Assembly (NCBI RefSeq): GCF_018918265.1
Contig: NZ_JAHLQC010000025.1
Location: forward strand, 1 to 36,885
Direction: 5' to 3'
Length of the DNA: 36,885 bases
Source of the DNA: Falcatimonas sp. MSJ-15
GTDB taxonomy: Bacteria; Bacillota; Clostridia; Lachnospirales; Lachnospiraceae
Shown here: one piece after another, positions 26,101 through 34,476 of the stretch
Layout: each line of letters opens with the position of its first letter
Position numbering within the stretch: the stretch's first letter is position 1
Translations under genes and position numbers: made by a program
Notes under the pieces: model-generated
Seen by the model: only the letters and a program-made list of their open reading frames with translations
Told to the model about the DNA's origin: nothing
Databases searched by the model: none

Positions 26101-26970
26101 TTATAGACCTTCCGCAACCTCTACAAGGTATTTACCATACTCTGTTTTCATAAGAGGTTTTGCAAGTTCAAGTAACTGTTCTTTTGAAATAAATCCCTGT
26201 TTGTAAGCAATCTCTTCAATACATGAGATATATAATCCCTGACGTTTCTGGAATGCAGCAACGAAATCTGCTGCATCAAGTAACGCATCATGGTTACCTG
26301 TATCAAGCCATGCAAATCCACGTCCTAAAGTCTCAACTTTAAGATTACCTCTTCTTAAATATTCATTATTAACACTTGTTATCTCAATCTCACCACGAGC
26401 TGATGGTTTTACATTCTTTGCAATCTCTACTACACTATTATCATAGAAGTAAAGACCTGGTACTGCATAGTTTGACTTTGGATTAGCTGGTTTTTCTTCA
26501 ATTGAAAGAGCTTTTCCATCTTTATCAAATTCAACAACACCATATTCTCTTGGATCTCTTACATAATATCCAAATATTGTTGCGCCTTCTTTCATATCAG
26601 CGGCACGTTTAAGAACTTTCTGGAAACTCTGACCGTAGAAGATGTTATCGCCAAGTACAAGTGCTACATTGTCATCACCGATAAATTCTTCTCCGATAAT
26701 AAATGCTTCTGCAAGTCCATTAGGCTGTTCCTGAACTGCATAGTTCATATTAAGACCTAACTGTGAACCATCCCCGAATAATTCTTCAAATGCTGGTAAG
26801 TCTCTTGGTGTTGATATTATTAAAATATCTCTGATTCCAGCTAACATTAATGTTGATAATGGATAATAAATCATTGGTTTATCATAAACAGGCATAATCT
26901 GCTTAGATACCGCTTTTGTAAGTGGATATAATCTTGTTCCTGAACCACCCGCTAATATAATTCCTTTCAT
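26101..26970 (-). CDS. rfbA: Glucose-1-phosphate thymidylyltransferase
   Basis: 289 residues, standard RmlA length. The nucleotide-binding loop [16 protein letters not shown] (3-18), [17 protein letters not shown], the [12 protein letters not shown] and LGDNIFYG motifs, and [12 protein letters not shown] are all present. It makes dTDP-glucose from glucose-1-phosphate and dTTP, the first step toward dTDP-L-rhamnose. ATG 26970 follows a strong GGAGGAG site. It lies 63 bases downstream of rfbB with a small hairpin in the gap, and is part of the rfbBAC operon. Confidence 0.97.
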   Translation of the reverse strand: MKGIILAGGSGTRLYPLTKAVSKQIMPVYDKPMIYYPLSTLMLAGIRDILIISTPRDLPAFEELFGDGSQLGLNMNYAVQEQPNGLAEAFIIGEEFIGDDNVALVLGDNIFYGQSFQKVLKRAADMKEGATIFGYYVRDPREYGVVEFDKDGKALSIEEKPANPKSNYAVPGLYFYDNSVVEIAKNVKPSARGEIEITSVNNEYLRRGNLKVETLGRGFAWLDTGNHDALLDAADFVAAFQKRQGLYISCIEEIAYKQGFISKEQLLELAKPLMKTEYGKYLVEVAEGL

Positions 26971-26996
26971 TGAAAGTCTCCTCCTAAACCTTTAAT

Positions 26997-27024
26997 AGGA
27001 CAGGCATTAATACTACCTGTCCTT
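26997..27024 (-). terminator. Small intercistronic hairpin between rfbB and rfbA
   Basis: AGGACAGG (26997-27004) pairs with CCTGTCCT (27016-27023) around an 11-base loop. No U-run follows on the minus strand, so it is more likely an attenuator, RNA-stability or processing hairpin than a full terminator. Confidence 0.4.
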
Positions 27025-27033
27025 ATATTGTCA

Positions 27034-28110
27034 TTATTTATACATTTCGCTATAGTATTTCTGGTAATCACCTGAAGTTACATTATTCATCCATTCTTCA
27101 TTCTCTAAGTACCATTTAATTGTAAGTTTGATACCATCTTTGAACATTGTCTCTGGATACCAGCCAATCTCAGCTTTAATCTTGTCTGGTGCGATAGCAT
27201 ATCTTCTGTCGTGACCTTTTCTATCTTCTACATATGTGATTAACTCTTTTGATACAAGTTTCTTTCTCTCATCTGTATCTGGTAATAATTCCTGTAAAGT
27301 TTCAAGAATTATTGTAATAATCTCTATGTTCTGTTTTTCATTATGTCCACCGATATTATATCTCTGACCTAATCTTCCCTGTTCCTGAACCATATCAATT
27401 GCTTTTGCATGATCATCAACATATAACCAGTCTCTTACATTCTTACCATCACCATATACTGGTAACTTCTTACCATGTAATGCATTGTTAATGATAAGTG
27501 GTATAAGCTTCTCAGGAAACTGGTAAGGTCCATAATTGTTAGAACAGTTTGTAATGTTCGCTGGGAACTTATATGTGTCTATATATGCTTTAACTAACAT
27601 ATCTGATGATGCTTTACTTGCTGAATATGGGCTGTGTGGATCAATTGGTGTTGTCTCATAAAAGTATGTATCTCCTTCTTCAAGTGAGCCATATACTTCA
27701 TCAGTTGAAACATGAAGGAACTTCTTATCTTCCTTAAATGTTCCATCTTCTAATTCCCATGCTTTTTTAGCTGCATTAAGCATAACTAATGTACCAAGCA
27801 CGTTAGTCTGTACAAAAACCTCTGGATTTCTAATACTTCTGTCTACATGACTTTCAGCTGCAAAATGAACAACTCTATCAATGTCATTCTCAGCAAAAAT
27901 CTTCTCAATTGCTTCTCTGTCACAGATATCAGCTTTAACAAATGTATAGTTTTCTCTGTTCTCTACGTCTTTAAGGTTTTCAAGATTTCCGGCGTATGTA
28001 AGAGCATCAACATTAATTATTCTGATCTCGTTATCATACTTTCTAAACATGTAGTGGATGTAGTTTGAACCTATAAAACCTGCACCACCTGTTACTAGAT
28101 ATGTTCTCAT
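27034..28110 (-). CDS. rfbB: dTDP-glucose 4,6-dehydratase
   Basis: 358 residues from the ATG at 28110. GGAGG with 9-base spacing decides this start over an in-frame ATG at 28140 that would add ten residues (MKNYFWRKFT). It is an extended short-chain dehydrogenase: NAD-binding YLVTGGAGFIGSNY, FAAESHVDRSI, the catalytic HVSTDEVYGSL, SPYSASKASSD (YxxxK) and TNCSNNYGPYQFPEKLIPL. It converts dTDP-glucose to dTDP-4-keto-6-deoxyglucose, the second step of the rhamnose pathway. It is the first gene of rfbBAC, with a good promoter 45-75 bases upstream. Confidence 0.97.
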   Translation of the reverse strand: MRTYLVTGGAGFIGSNYIHYMFRKYDNEIRIINVDALTYAGNLENLKDVENRENYTFVKADICDREAIEKIFAENDIDRVVHFAAESHVDRSIRNPEVFVQTNVLGTLVMLNAAKKAWELEDGTFKEDKKFLHVSTDEVYGSLEEGDTYFYETTPIDPHSPYSASKASSDMLVKAYIDTYKFPANITNCSNNYGPYQFPEKLIPLIINNALHGKKLPVYGDGKNVRDWLYVDDHAKAIDMVQEQGRLGQRYNIGGHNEKQNIEIITIILETLQELLPDTDERKKLVSKELITYVEDRKGHDRRYAIAPDKIKAEIGWYPETMFKDGIKLTIKWYLENEEWMNNVTSGDYQKYYSEMYK

Positions 28111-28154
28111 TGTAAATTTCCTCCAAAAATAATTCTTCACATTATCAATTCCGT

Positions 28155-28183
28155 ATTATATCATCTATAATATATATATTCAA
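28155..28183 (-). promoter_or_regulatory. Promoter of rfbB-rfbA-rfbC
   Basis: On the minus strand, TTGAAT (28183-28178), a 17-base spacer and a perfect TATAAT (28160-28155). The site is 45 bases upstream of the rfbB start codon, with a suitably AT-rich upstream region. Confidence 0.75.
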
Positions 28184-28234
28184 GAATAATTTTCTTATTA
28201 AATTCTTAAGTTTGACCCAAGTTTGGTTTTTCAC

Positions 28235-29182
28235 CTATTTTAAAAGCTCTTCGCTTATTATAAATCTTGGTCTTTGTTTTACTTCATTATATATTTTTCC
28301 AACGTACTCACCAATTATGCCTAAGCAAAGTATCTGTGCTCCACCAAAAAGACATATTAATACTACCGTAGTAGTCCAGCCCTGAATATTTCTTCCCATA
28401 CAGAATCCTATTATCACATATATCAAATATATAAAACTTAAAAATGATACTATTAATCCTGCTGAAGTAATCATTCTTAAAGGTTTTACACTACATGAAG
28501 TAATACCTTCAACTGCGAATGATATCATCTTAGACAATGGATATTTAGATTCACCTGCAAAACGTTCATTACGTTCATATTCAACTATTGCAGTTTTAAA
28601 TCCTATCATTGGTATTATGCCTCTTAAGAAAAGATTAACCTCCTTAAAATTAGCAAGTTCATTCAATGCTCTCTTGCTCATAAGTCTGTAATCTGCATGA
28701 TTATATACTGTATCTACTCCAAGTTTGTTCATAAGTCTGTAGAACATTAATGCTGTTGTCTTCTTAAAAAATGTATCTTTTTTTCTTGAATTTCTAACAC
28801 CATATACAATCTCAGCACCATTCTTGTATTCTTCCACAAATTTATCTACAGCATCAACATCATCTTGCAAATCTGCATCCATTGATATTACCATATCTGC
28901 ATATTCTTTTGCAGTCATAAGACCTGCTAAAAGTGCATTCTGATGTCCTTTATTTCTGCTTAAGCATACTCCGGTTACATATTTATTAGAAGTATAAAGT
29001 TCATTTATTATCTCCCATGTTCTGTCCTTAGAACCGTCATTTACAAGCATTATCCTACTGTTTTCAGATATTGAATTTTCTTCAATCATCTTATCAAATT
29101 TTGCTGTAAGTCTTTTTACTGTTTCATGTAATACTTCTTCCTCATTATAACAAGGAATTACTATATACAATGTATCATTCAT
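28235..29182 (-). CDS. Second GtrB-type polyprenyl-phosphate glycosyltransferase (GT2)
   Basis: 315 residues from ATG 29182, which has GGGAG 8 bases upstream; a further ATG at 29197 would itself contain that ribosome site. GT2 signatures are YIVIPCYNEEEVL, LVNDGSKDRT, VTGVCLSRNKGHQNALLAG and SMDADLQDD. C-terminal membrane helices are at about 230-255 and 263-288 (SAGLIVSFLSFIYLIYVIIG, VVLICLFGGAQILCLGIIG). It resembles YfdH/GtrB enzymes that make undecaprenyl-phosphate sugars for transfer outside the cell. Its most likely partner is the GT-C-like protein at 30085-31446 in the same gene run. It is only distantly similar to the other GtrB-type protein at 12713. Confidence 0.92.
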   Translation of the reverse strand: MNDTLYIVIPCYNEEEVLHETVKRLTAKFDKMIEENSISENSRIMLVNDGSKDRTWEIINELYTSNKYVTGVCLSRNKGHQNALLAGLMTAKEYADMVISMDADLQDDVDAVDKFVEEYKNGAEIVYGVRNSRKKDTFFKKTTALMFYRLMNKLGVDTVYNHADYRLMSKRALNELANFKEVNLFLRGIIPMIGFKTAIVEYERNERFAGESKYPLSKMISFAVEGITSCSVKPLRMITSAGLIVSFLSFIYLIYVIIGFCMGRNIQGWTTTVVLICLFGGAQILCLGIIGEYVGKIYNEVKQRPRFIISEELLK

Positions 29183-29262
29183 TTCTTTCACTCCCATTTT
29201 TGTATCTTTTATACCTTTATTCTTAACAATTAACGTAATTAATATCTATGATATTCTTCGCT

Positions 29263-30051
29263 TTAATTATAAGTATCGTATGCTTTAACATAAACTTTCA
29301 TAATCAAATTTGTAATCCACTTTGGCCAAAATTTGTTAAACATATATATATCATCATACTTTCGTGTATCATTCACAATGAATGACTTTGTAGTAGCACC
29401 ATCATGAATTCTATAATATGCATACGGTTTATTAATATAAACTGTTCTGCCTTTCATACATGCAAATTTGTAAAATGTATCCCAATCAAGAGAAAACTTA
29501 AGTTCAGATGTAAAGATTGTATCTCCTACTCTTTTCTTATTATATGTCACTGTCGGACAACATATAGTATTGCCTAATGCTAATGTCATTTTCTTAACAA
29601 ATTTTATCTTGTTAAATCCCGGAATCAACAATGGACATCTAAGCACTTTTTTAATTTTACTATTCTTATCTCTCTTGCCTGTCTTTCCATTAAGAATTGG
29701 CATATAATCTGTATATATCATGTTGATATCATCATATTTTTTAGCAGTTTCAAGTATAACTTTACTATACTCTTCATTATATATATCATCCTGATGTGCA
29801 ACTGTTACCCAATCTGTATCTGCTTTATTATATGCAAAATTCCAATCATCCTGAATATCACTTTTTGTAGTCTTTATATAATATGGTAAAGAATACTTCT
29901 TAGCAATATTCTCAATATACTCACAAGGTGTTGAAGTACACACTATTATCTTGCTCTTAATCTTCTGAGATACAAGTGACTGTATACATTCTTCTAAATA
30001 AGGTGATTCCTTATATGCCGATATTGCAAATGTGTGATTAATATTCTCCAT
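29263..30051 (-). CDS. GT2-family glycosyltransferase, short
   Basis: 262 residues from ATG 30051 (AGGAG 8 bases upstream); an in-frame GTG at 30060 overlaps that site. The GT-A fold is visible: TFAISAYKESPYLEECIQSL, IIVCTSTPCEYI, and the metal-binding VTVAHQDDIYNEEY near residues 88-101 (HQDD). The C-terminal part contains the LDWDTFYKFACMKG and YRIHDGATT motifs common in this subgroup. No membrane helices. It is probably a cytoplasmic enzyme adding one sugar to the glycan precursor. It lies 33 bases downstream of the GT-C-like gene, in an operon with its neighbours. Confidence 0.85.
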   Translation of the reverse strand: MENINHTFAISAYKESPYLEECIQSLVSQKIKSKIIVCTSTPCEYIENIAKKYSLPYYIKTTKSDIQDDWNFAYNKADTDWVTVAHQDDIYNEEYSKVILETAKKYDDINMIYTDYMPILNGKTGKRDKNSKIKKVLRCPLLIPGFNKIKFVKKMTLALGNTICCPTVTYNKKRVGDTIFTSELKFSLDWDTFYKFACMKGRTVYINKPYAYYRIHDGATTKSFIVNDTRKYDDIYMFNKFWPKWITNLIMKVYVKAYDTYN

Positions 30052-30084
30052 AACTTTCACTCCTAATAGTATTTTATTTAATTT

Positions 30085-31446
30085 CTATATAATACAGGCA
30101 AACATATCAAGCATTACAAATACTGATATTGTCAGTATAGCTGCCACTATGTTCTTTCTCTTTTTGTCTGTTAACATCTTCTTCTCATCAATCTCACTAT
30201 AGAGCATAACCCCGATAATTATTATCGCAAAGAACATTGCCGAAAATGTTCTTGTTCCCGAAGCCCATATAGTTGGTGAAAATGCCATAGCCACTCTAGA
30301 TGCTGTTCCACCTACTAAAATTGCAATCGTAAATAGCGATTTCCATGTATTTTCAAAAATCAGATACAGCGATAAGATGAATGCCACGCAAGGAATTATA
30401 AGCAGAAGCAATTCTATAAGCATCTCTTTATCTCCACAAGTCTGAATATTTATAAGTCCTGTTCTTGATACTGCTACAGTATATCGTGCAAATCCACCAA
30501 AATCATTCTGATAAAAATCTTTTGGCAATGAGTATATAATAACTGCAGTTACTGGTAAAACTGATGTGATTCTAAAAAGTATACTATCGTATTTGTTCCA
30601 TACTATAATTGCAATTAATGCACATACAATTATGAAAAACCATATTCTTCCAAACCATACTCTCCACAAGGCTGATGTAATTCCTATATCCACCTTATCT
30701 AAGAAACTCATAGCTTCATAATCTCTAAACCAATGTCCTATCTCGCTTGTACTTCTATTACTGTTACCCGGTGCTGTCATTGTAAATACAAGGCTTGCAA
30801 TAATTAATATGCATTGAACAACATAATATTTGTTTATTTTTTTATTTGCTAACATATATATCAAAAAGCATCCATATACTACAAAAATCACAACAAGTTC
30901 AAGTTCTTCATTACATGCATATACAAGTGCAAGTGAATATAATACATATTGATACTTTTTAATCTTCTCTCCGTCAATAATCTTTCTTATTGGAATTAAT
31001 GCTGCAAATCCTGCTGCTATTGGCCAAAAATATGTCATTGTTGTTGTCATCCATCCAGCAACGCCACTACAATATACAGGATACATAAGTAAGAATCCTA
31101 CTACTACCCAGTTTCCTACTCTTTTATTATTTTTCACAGCCAATTTTGATACTGATTTTCCCATAACTACTGCAAAAAGAGCATTTAACACAACCCATAT
31201 ATTCCTATTAAATCCAAGTACCACATGAATAATTCCATTAACAATTACTCTTGATGACCAATAAAAATAATCCTTAACAATCAGATTCCATTGATCCATT
31301 ATTGTAAGGTTCTGATATTTTGGTATAAGATCTAAATCATCACCAAATTGAATTGATGTTCTGAATATCACACAATAGATAAGAAATAACACTATAAATG
31401 GTAATTGTTCACTATAATATTCTTTTTTTGCCAAATTATTCTTCAT
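30085..31446 (-). CDS. Polytopic membrane protein, GT-C-like (DUF6056-like)
   Basis: 453 residues from ATG 31446, which has GGAG 8 bases upstream. It overlaps the preceding gene by 11 bases (ATG inside the final codons), so translation is probably coupled. About ten hydrophobic segments. The first extracellular loop has RTSIQFGDDLDLIPKY, and FYWSSRVIVNG comes slightly later. An acidic pair in this loop fits GT-C glycosyltransferases that use lipid-phosphate sugars. The general look (GDD, SSR, then TMTYFWPI) recalls DUF6056-type proteins common in Firmicutes glycan loci, but I cannot confirm the family. Followed by two GT2 genes, one of GtrB type that may supply its donor. Confidence 0.75.
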   Translation of the reverse strand: MKNNLAKKEYYSEQLPFIVLFLIYCVIFRTSIQFGDDLDLIPKYQNLTIMDQWNLIVKDYFYWSSRVIVNGIIHVVLGFNRNIWVVLNALFAVVMGKSVSKLAVKNNKRVGNWVVVGFLLMYPVYCSGVAGWMTTTMTYFWPIAAGFAALIPIRKIIDGEKIKKYQYVLYSLALVYACNEELELVVIFVVYGCFLIYMLANKKINKYYVVQCILIIASLVFTMTAPGNSNRSTSEIGHWFRDYEAMSFLDKVDIGITSALWRVWFGRIWFFIIVCALIAIIVWNKYDSILFRITSVLPVTAVIIYSLPKDFYQNDFGGFARYTVAVSRTGLINIQTCGDKEMLIELLLLIIPCVAFILSLYLIFENTWKSLFTIAILVGGTASRVAMAFSPTIWASGTRTFSAMFFAIIIIGVMLYSEIDEKKMLTDKKRKNIVAAILTISVFVMLDMFACII

Positions 31447-31963
31447 CGTCACCACTCCACTCATCAACTGTTGTATCAAAAGGAACTATATATTCCTTAC
31501 CTTTGTCTTTCACGAGCATATATACTTCATAATCTTGCTGTGAAAGATTCAATTCTTCATAATTGGTATATGCATAAAAACCACATATATCAACGCCTGT
31601 ATTCTCTCCATATATATCCAATATATTCTCAACATCTTCATCTGACACATCAATTCTCATTGTTGGAATCTTATAACACTCCTGTGTCTGTATATTCTTA
31701 AGCAGAATAGTATATACTGACATCGTTGCCTCTGAATCAGGCTTTACAAGCCATCCAGATATACTTAATTGTCCTTCTTCACAGATAAGCTCATCAATAT
31801 TATACTCAAACTGTTCTGTAATTTTGCTTTCATCAAACGTATACTTATCCACTTTAAGTTCCATTCTCTGCATTACTTTCCACCATATAACTACCCCAAC
31901 TATCACTATCAGGATTGTTAATATAATTAGTTTCTTTGCATTTCTAACAAACTTCTCATCCAT
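31436..31963 (-). CDS. Single-pass membrane protein with extracellular 'GW...RxD...GF' domain
   Basis: 175 residues from ATG 31963 (GGAG 8 bases upstream); upstream ATGs at 31978 and 32002 lack good sites. One membrane helix (residues about 11-30, KLIILTILIVIVGVVIWW) is followed by an extracellular beta-type domain. Key positions are ISGW (68-71), RIDV (103-106), CGF (127-129) and YEVYMLV (145-151). The same spacing of GW, RxD and GF/GL occurs twice at the C terminus of the 1506-residue enzyme (19432-23952). No catalytic motif is evident, so I would guess glycan binding or complex assembly. It is the first gene of the 31963-to-28235 run and overlaps the next gene by 11 bases. Confidence 0.75.
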   Translation of the reverse strand: MDEKFVRNAKKLIILTILIVIVGVVIWWKVMQRMELKVDKYTFDESKITEQFEYNIDELICEEGQLSISGWLVKPDSEATMSVYTILLKNIQTQECYKIPTMRIDVSDEDVENILDIYGENTGVDICGFYAYTNYEELNLSQQDYEVYMLVKDKGKEYIVPFDTTVDEWSGDDEE

Positions 31964-32121
31964 ATTAAATTCTCCCATTACAACTTTTATCATAATTACC
32001 ACAATTCTTTAATTGTAATTATTCTTATTTTTTCAACATCTTATCAAGAATAACACACTTAAATTTATTTTTCAATGCCACCAAACAAAGATTAAACATA
32101 TCTTAAGATTTTAGGATAAAT

Positions 32122-32170
32122 AAAAAAGGCAAGGATACTTTTTTCTTTATTTTAGTATCTTTGCCTTTTT
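32122..32170. terminator. Strong bidirectional terminator between amidase and glycan genes
   Basis: AAAAAAGGCAAGGATACT (32122-32139) pairs with AGTATCTTTGCCTTTTT (32154-32170): a 16-bp stem with one G-T pair and a 14-base loop. T-runs follow on both strands. It would end the amidase transcript. Confidence 0.85.
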
Positions 32171-32232
32171 ATATACATTACTACTACATTCTATATTGTT
32201 TTCAACTATAATCATCTATACTATGATTAATC

Positions 32233-32376
32233 AACATTGTAACTATCTAAGTCATAATTAGGGAAGCATTATAACTATCTGACATTGTAACTATCTAAGT
32301 TATAATTAGCTAAACATTATAACTATCTAACAATGTAACTATCTAAGTTATAATTAGAGCAACATTATAACTATCT
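32233..32376. repeat. 48-bp tandem repeat, three copies, each with an internal hairpin
   Basis: Units at 32233-32280, 32281-32328 and 32329-32376, with only a few differences. Each unit is itself two related halves with CATTRTAACTATCT. AGTTATAAT and ATTATAACT in a unit are perfectly complementary (9-bp stem), so transcript through the array folds into serial hairpins. It lies between the amidase stop codon (32458) and its terminator, so it would be in the amidase 3' untranslated region. The rest of 32003-32457 is AT-rich without a gene. Confidence 0.9.
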
Positions 32377-32457
32377 GAATTATAATTATCACTATTATAC
32401 TTTTTTTATTATATCATCAAAATTCTGATTATATAACATTTTATTATTTGTTTTTTA

Positions 32458-34209
32458 TTACTTGTCACAATTTCTGCCTTCATCATATCCATAGTTCATA
32501 TAATGCAGATAATAAAGCTTATTATTATCACCAAATGCATTCTGCAAATCAGTATATTTATTCTTATATATATTAACATCAAAGCTCTGATTAGCTTTTC
32601 TGCCCTCATTCATTCCTGATTCAACAAAATGTTTTATATATGCATAATCATCATTGCCAAATGCTCTCTGAAGATCTTCATATTTTGCTCTATAATATTC
32701 TTTATCATATACTAACGAATAATCAACATTTTTATATACACCTGGTTTTTCTGCTTTTCTACCTTCTTTTTTACCATTCTGAATATAATGCAGATAATAT
32801 ATCGCCTTATTATCACCAAATGCATTACGAAGATCCGCATATTCATTTCTATAGAATTCCGGATTAAATCTCTCTGAACCTCTTCTGCCTTCCTTCATTC
32901 CGCAATTAACAAAATGTTCTATAAGTTTTCTTGGATTCTTGCCATATGCCATCTGAAGATCACTGTATGTATTATAATAGTACTCTATATCATATACATC
33001 TGAATAATCTACTCCATTATAATATGCCGGATTCTCACCATATCGTCCTTCTTTTTTGCCATTATGAATATAATGTATCATATATCCTGCATTATCACTT
33101 CCAAATGCTCTCTTTAGATCAGCATATCTATTCTTATAATAATTAACATTAAACTCCTCACTTGCCTGACGTCCTTCTCTTATACCATTTGTAACAAAAT
33201 GTTGAAGAAGTTTCTGTCCATCATAGCCAAATGCATTCTTAAGATCTGGATATTTATTAGCATAATAATATTTATCAAACACACTGCTGTAATCTGTTCC
33301 TGCATATACAACATCTGGATCTATTGTAAGTCCAAAATATTCTGCAATTCCAAGTGCATCTGCCTGTGCCAATGAATGAAGTGCTGCATCATTTTTTATA
33401 ACCTGTGCATCACTTTTATTAGATACATAAGCATGTTCAATAATAAGTCCATTAACATCAAGTTTCATACTCCAGCGAACTATTCCATAATAATCTGCAA
33501 CAGCACCATTCTCATACGTTGTTCCATCTGTACAAAATCTTGTAAATAATCCATCTCTTGCATCACCTGAAGTCTCTCTTACAAATCCTCTAGCTGCTAT
33601 ATGACCTAATATCTTATCGCCTAATGTCTTTCCTTCTTTTGCTCTTTCGCTATTATACTGCCCACCTGCAATAAGTGCTTCTGCACCTCTCTCATATGAA
33701 TAATCTGATGAATTAAAATGTATACTAATAAGAGCATCAGCCTTTAATTTTTTTGCCATCAGTACTCTTTCATACAGACTAGGTTTCTCATTCGTAGTCT
33801 CTCGTGTCATATATACTTCTACATATGGATATTGCAACAGTTCATCTCTTAGATACTGTGCCACCTTTAAGTTCAAATCTTTCTCAACAAGTCCATTCTT
33901 AATAGCACCAGGATCATTGCCACCATGTCCCGGATCTATCACAATAACCAATGGATCATTGGCATACTTAAAAGTTGTTGCATAGATATTACTGTCTCCT
34001 AATGAATTCTTAACAAAAAATGATGTCATAAGAAGTATTGTCGCAAGTACAAAACATAATATCTTATTAACTTTCTTTTTATTATTTTTATTATCTTTTC
34101 GATTCTTTTTAAGCATTGAGATATTATTAATTTTATAACCGTTTATACCATATCCCTTACTGCCGTCAAAAGAATGTGTTTCTTTATCTATAACATTCTC
34201 TATTATCAT
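32458..34209 (-). CDS. Membrane-anchored N-acetylmuramoyl-L-alanine amidase with YxDL/EGR repeats
   Basis: 583 residues. A basic cytoplasmic start of about 47 residues is followed by one membrane segment (KILCFVLATILLMTSFFV, about 49-66), so it is probably anchored rather than cleaved. Residues of about 86-295 are Amidase_3. Zinc and catalytic residues are His95 (DPGHGGNDPGA), Glu109 (GLVEKDLN), His164 (SIHFNSS) and Glu258 (IIEHAYVSN). Such enzymes cut the bond between MurNAc and the stem peptide. Residues of about 305-583 hold six roughly 40-residue repeats, each with a YxDL, an AFG or AYG, an HF or HY and an EGR motif. They alternate as three pairs (YS-VYD...HFV...EGR then FN/FD...YY-HY...EGR). 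ATG 34209 follows GGAGG. A 48-bp repeat array and terminator follow. Confidence 0.93.
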   Translation of the reverse strand: MIIENVIDKETHSFDGSKGYGINGYKINNISMLKKNRKDNKNNKKKVNKILCFVLATILLMTSFFVKNSLGDSNIYATTFKYANDPLVIVIDPGHGGNDPGAIKNGLVEKDLNLKVAQYLRDELLQYPYVEVYMTRETTNEKPSLYERVLMAKKLKADALISIHFNSSDYSYERGAEALIAGGQYNSERAKEGKTLGDKILGHIAARGFVRETSGDARDGLFTRFCTDGTTYENGAVADYYGIVRWSMKLDVNGLIIEHAYVSNKSDAQVIKNDAALHSLAQADALGIAEYFGLTIDPDVVYAGTDYSSVFDKYYYANKYPDLKNAFGYDGQKLLQHFVTNGIREGRQASEEFNVNYYKNRYADLKRAFGSDNAGYMIHYIHNGKKEGRYGENPAYYNGVDYSDVYDIEYYYNTYSDLQMAYGKNPRKLIEHFVNCGMKEGRRGSERFNPEFYRNEYADLRNAFGDNKAIYYLHYIQNGKKEGRKAEKPGVYKNVDYSLVYDKEYYRAKYEDLQRAFGNDDYAYIKHFVESGMNEGRKANQSFDVNIYKNKYTDLQNAFGDNNKLYYLHYMNYGYDEGRNCDK

Positions 34210-34260
34210 ATATTCTGTCCTCCATCGTATTCTTAGTCATATATCGCATATTTCATGTTA

Positions 34261-34339
34261 TATATTTCATATCGTATTGCATGTTTCATATCGTATGCAT
34301 GTTTCATATCATATTACATGTTTCATATCGTATGCTCTG
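34261..34339. repeat. Imperfect 18-21-bp tandem repeat upstream of the amidase
   Basis: Four copies of a TGTTTCATATCGTATGCA-like unit (34261-34339) are followed by a looser TATTTCATGTTAT. They sit 50-130 bases upstream of the amidase start, within or next to its 5' untranslated region. I see no clean promoter boxes in the 267-bp gap (34210-34476). Confidence 0.75.
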
Positions 34340-34476
34340 CATCATATATTTCATGTTATCTTTTTCATTCATTTTTAATATTGAGTTATTATGATTCTAT
34401 AACAATTCATAACATATAACATATTTTTTACTACCTAAAAAGTTTGATGCTTTGTTTATAATATTCTATACTATCT

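Noticed and set aside
29170..29200. ATG 29197 as start of the second GtrB-type gene
   Set aside because: This ATG is part of the GGGAG ribosome site that serves ATG 29182, where the conserved family sequence begins.
32233..32376. CRISPR array
   Set aside because: The units are contiguous and nearly identical over their whole length, with no unique spacers, and no cas genes are present.
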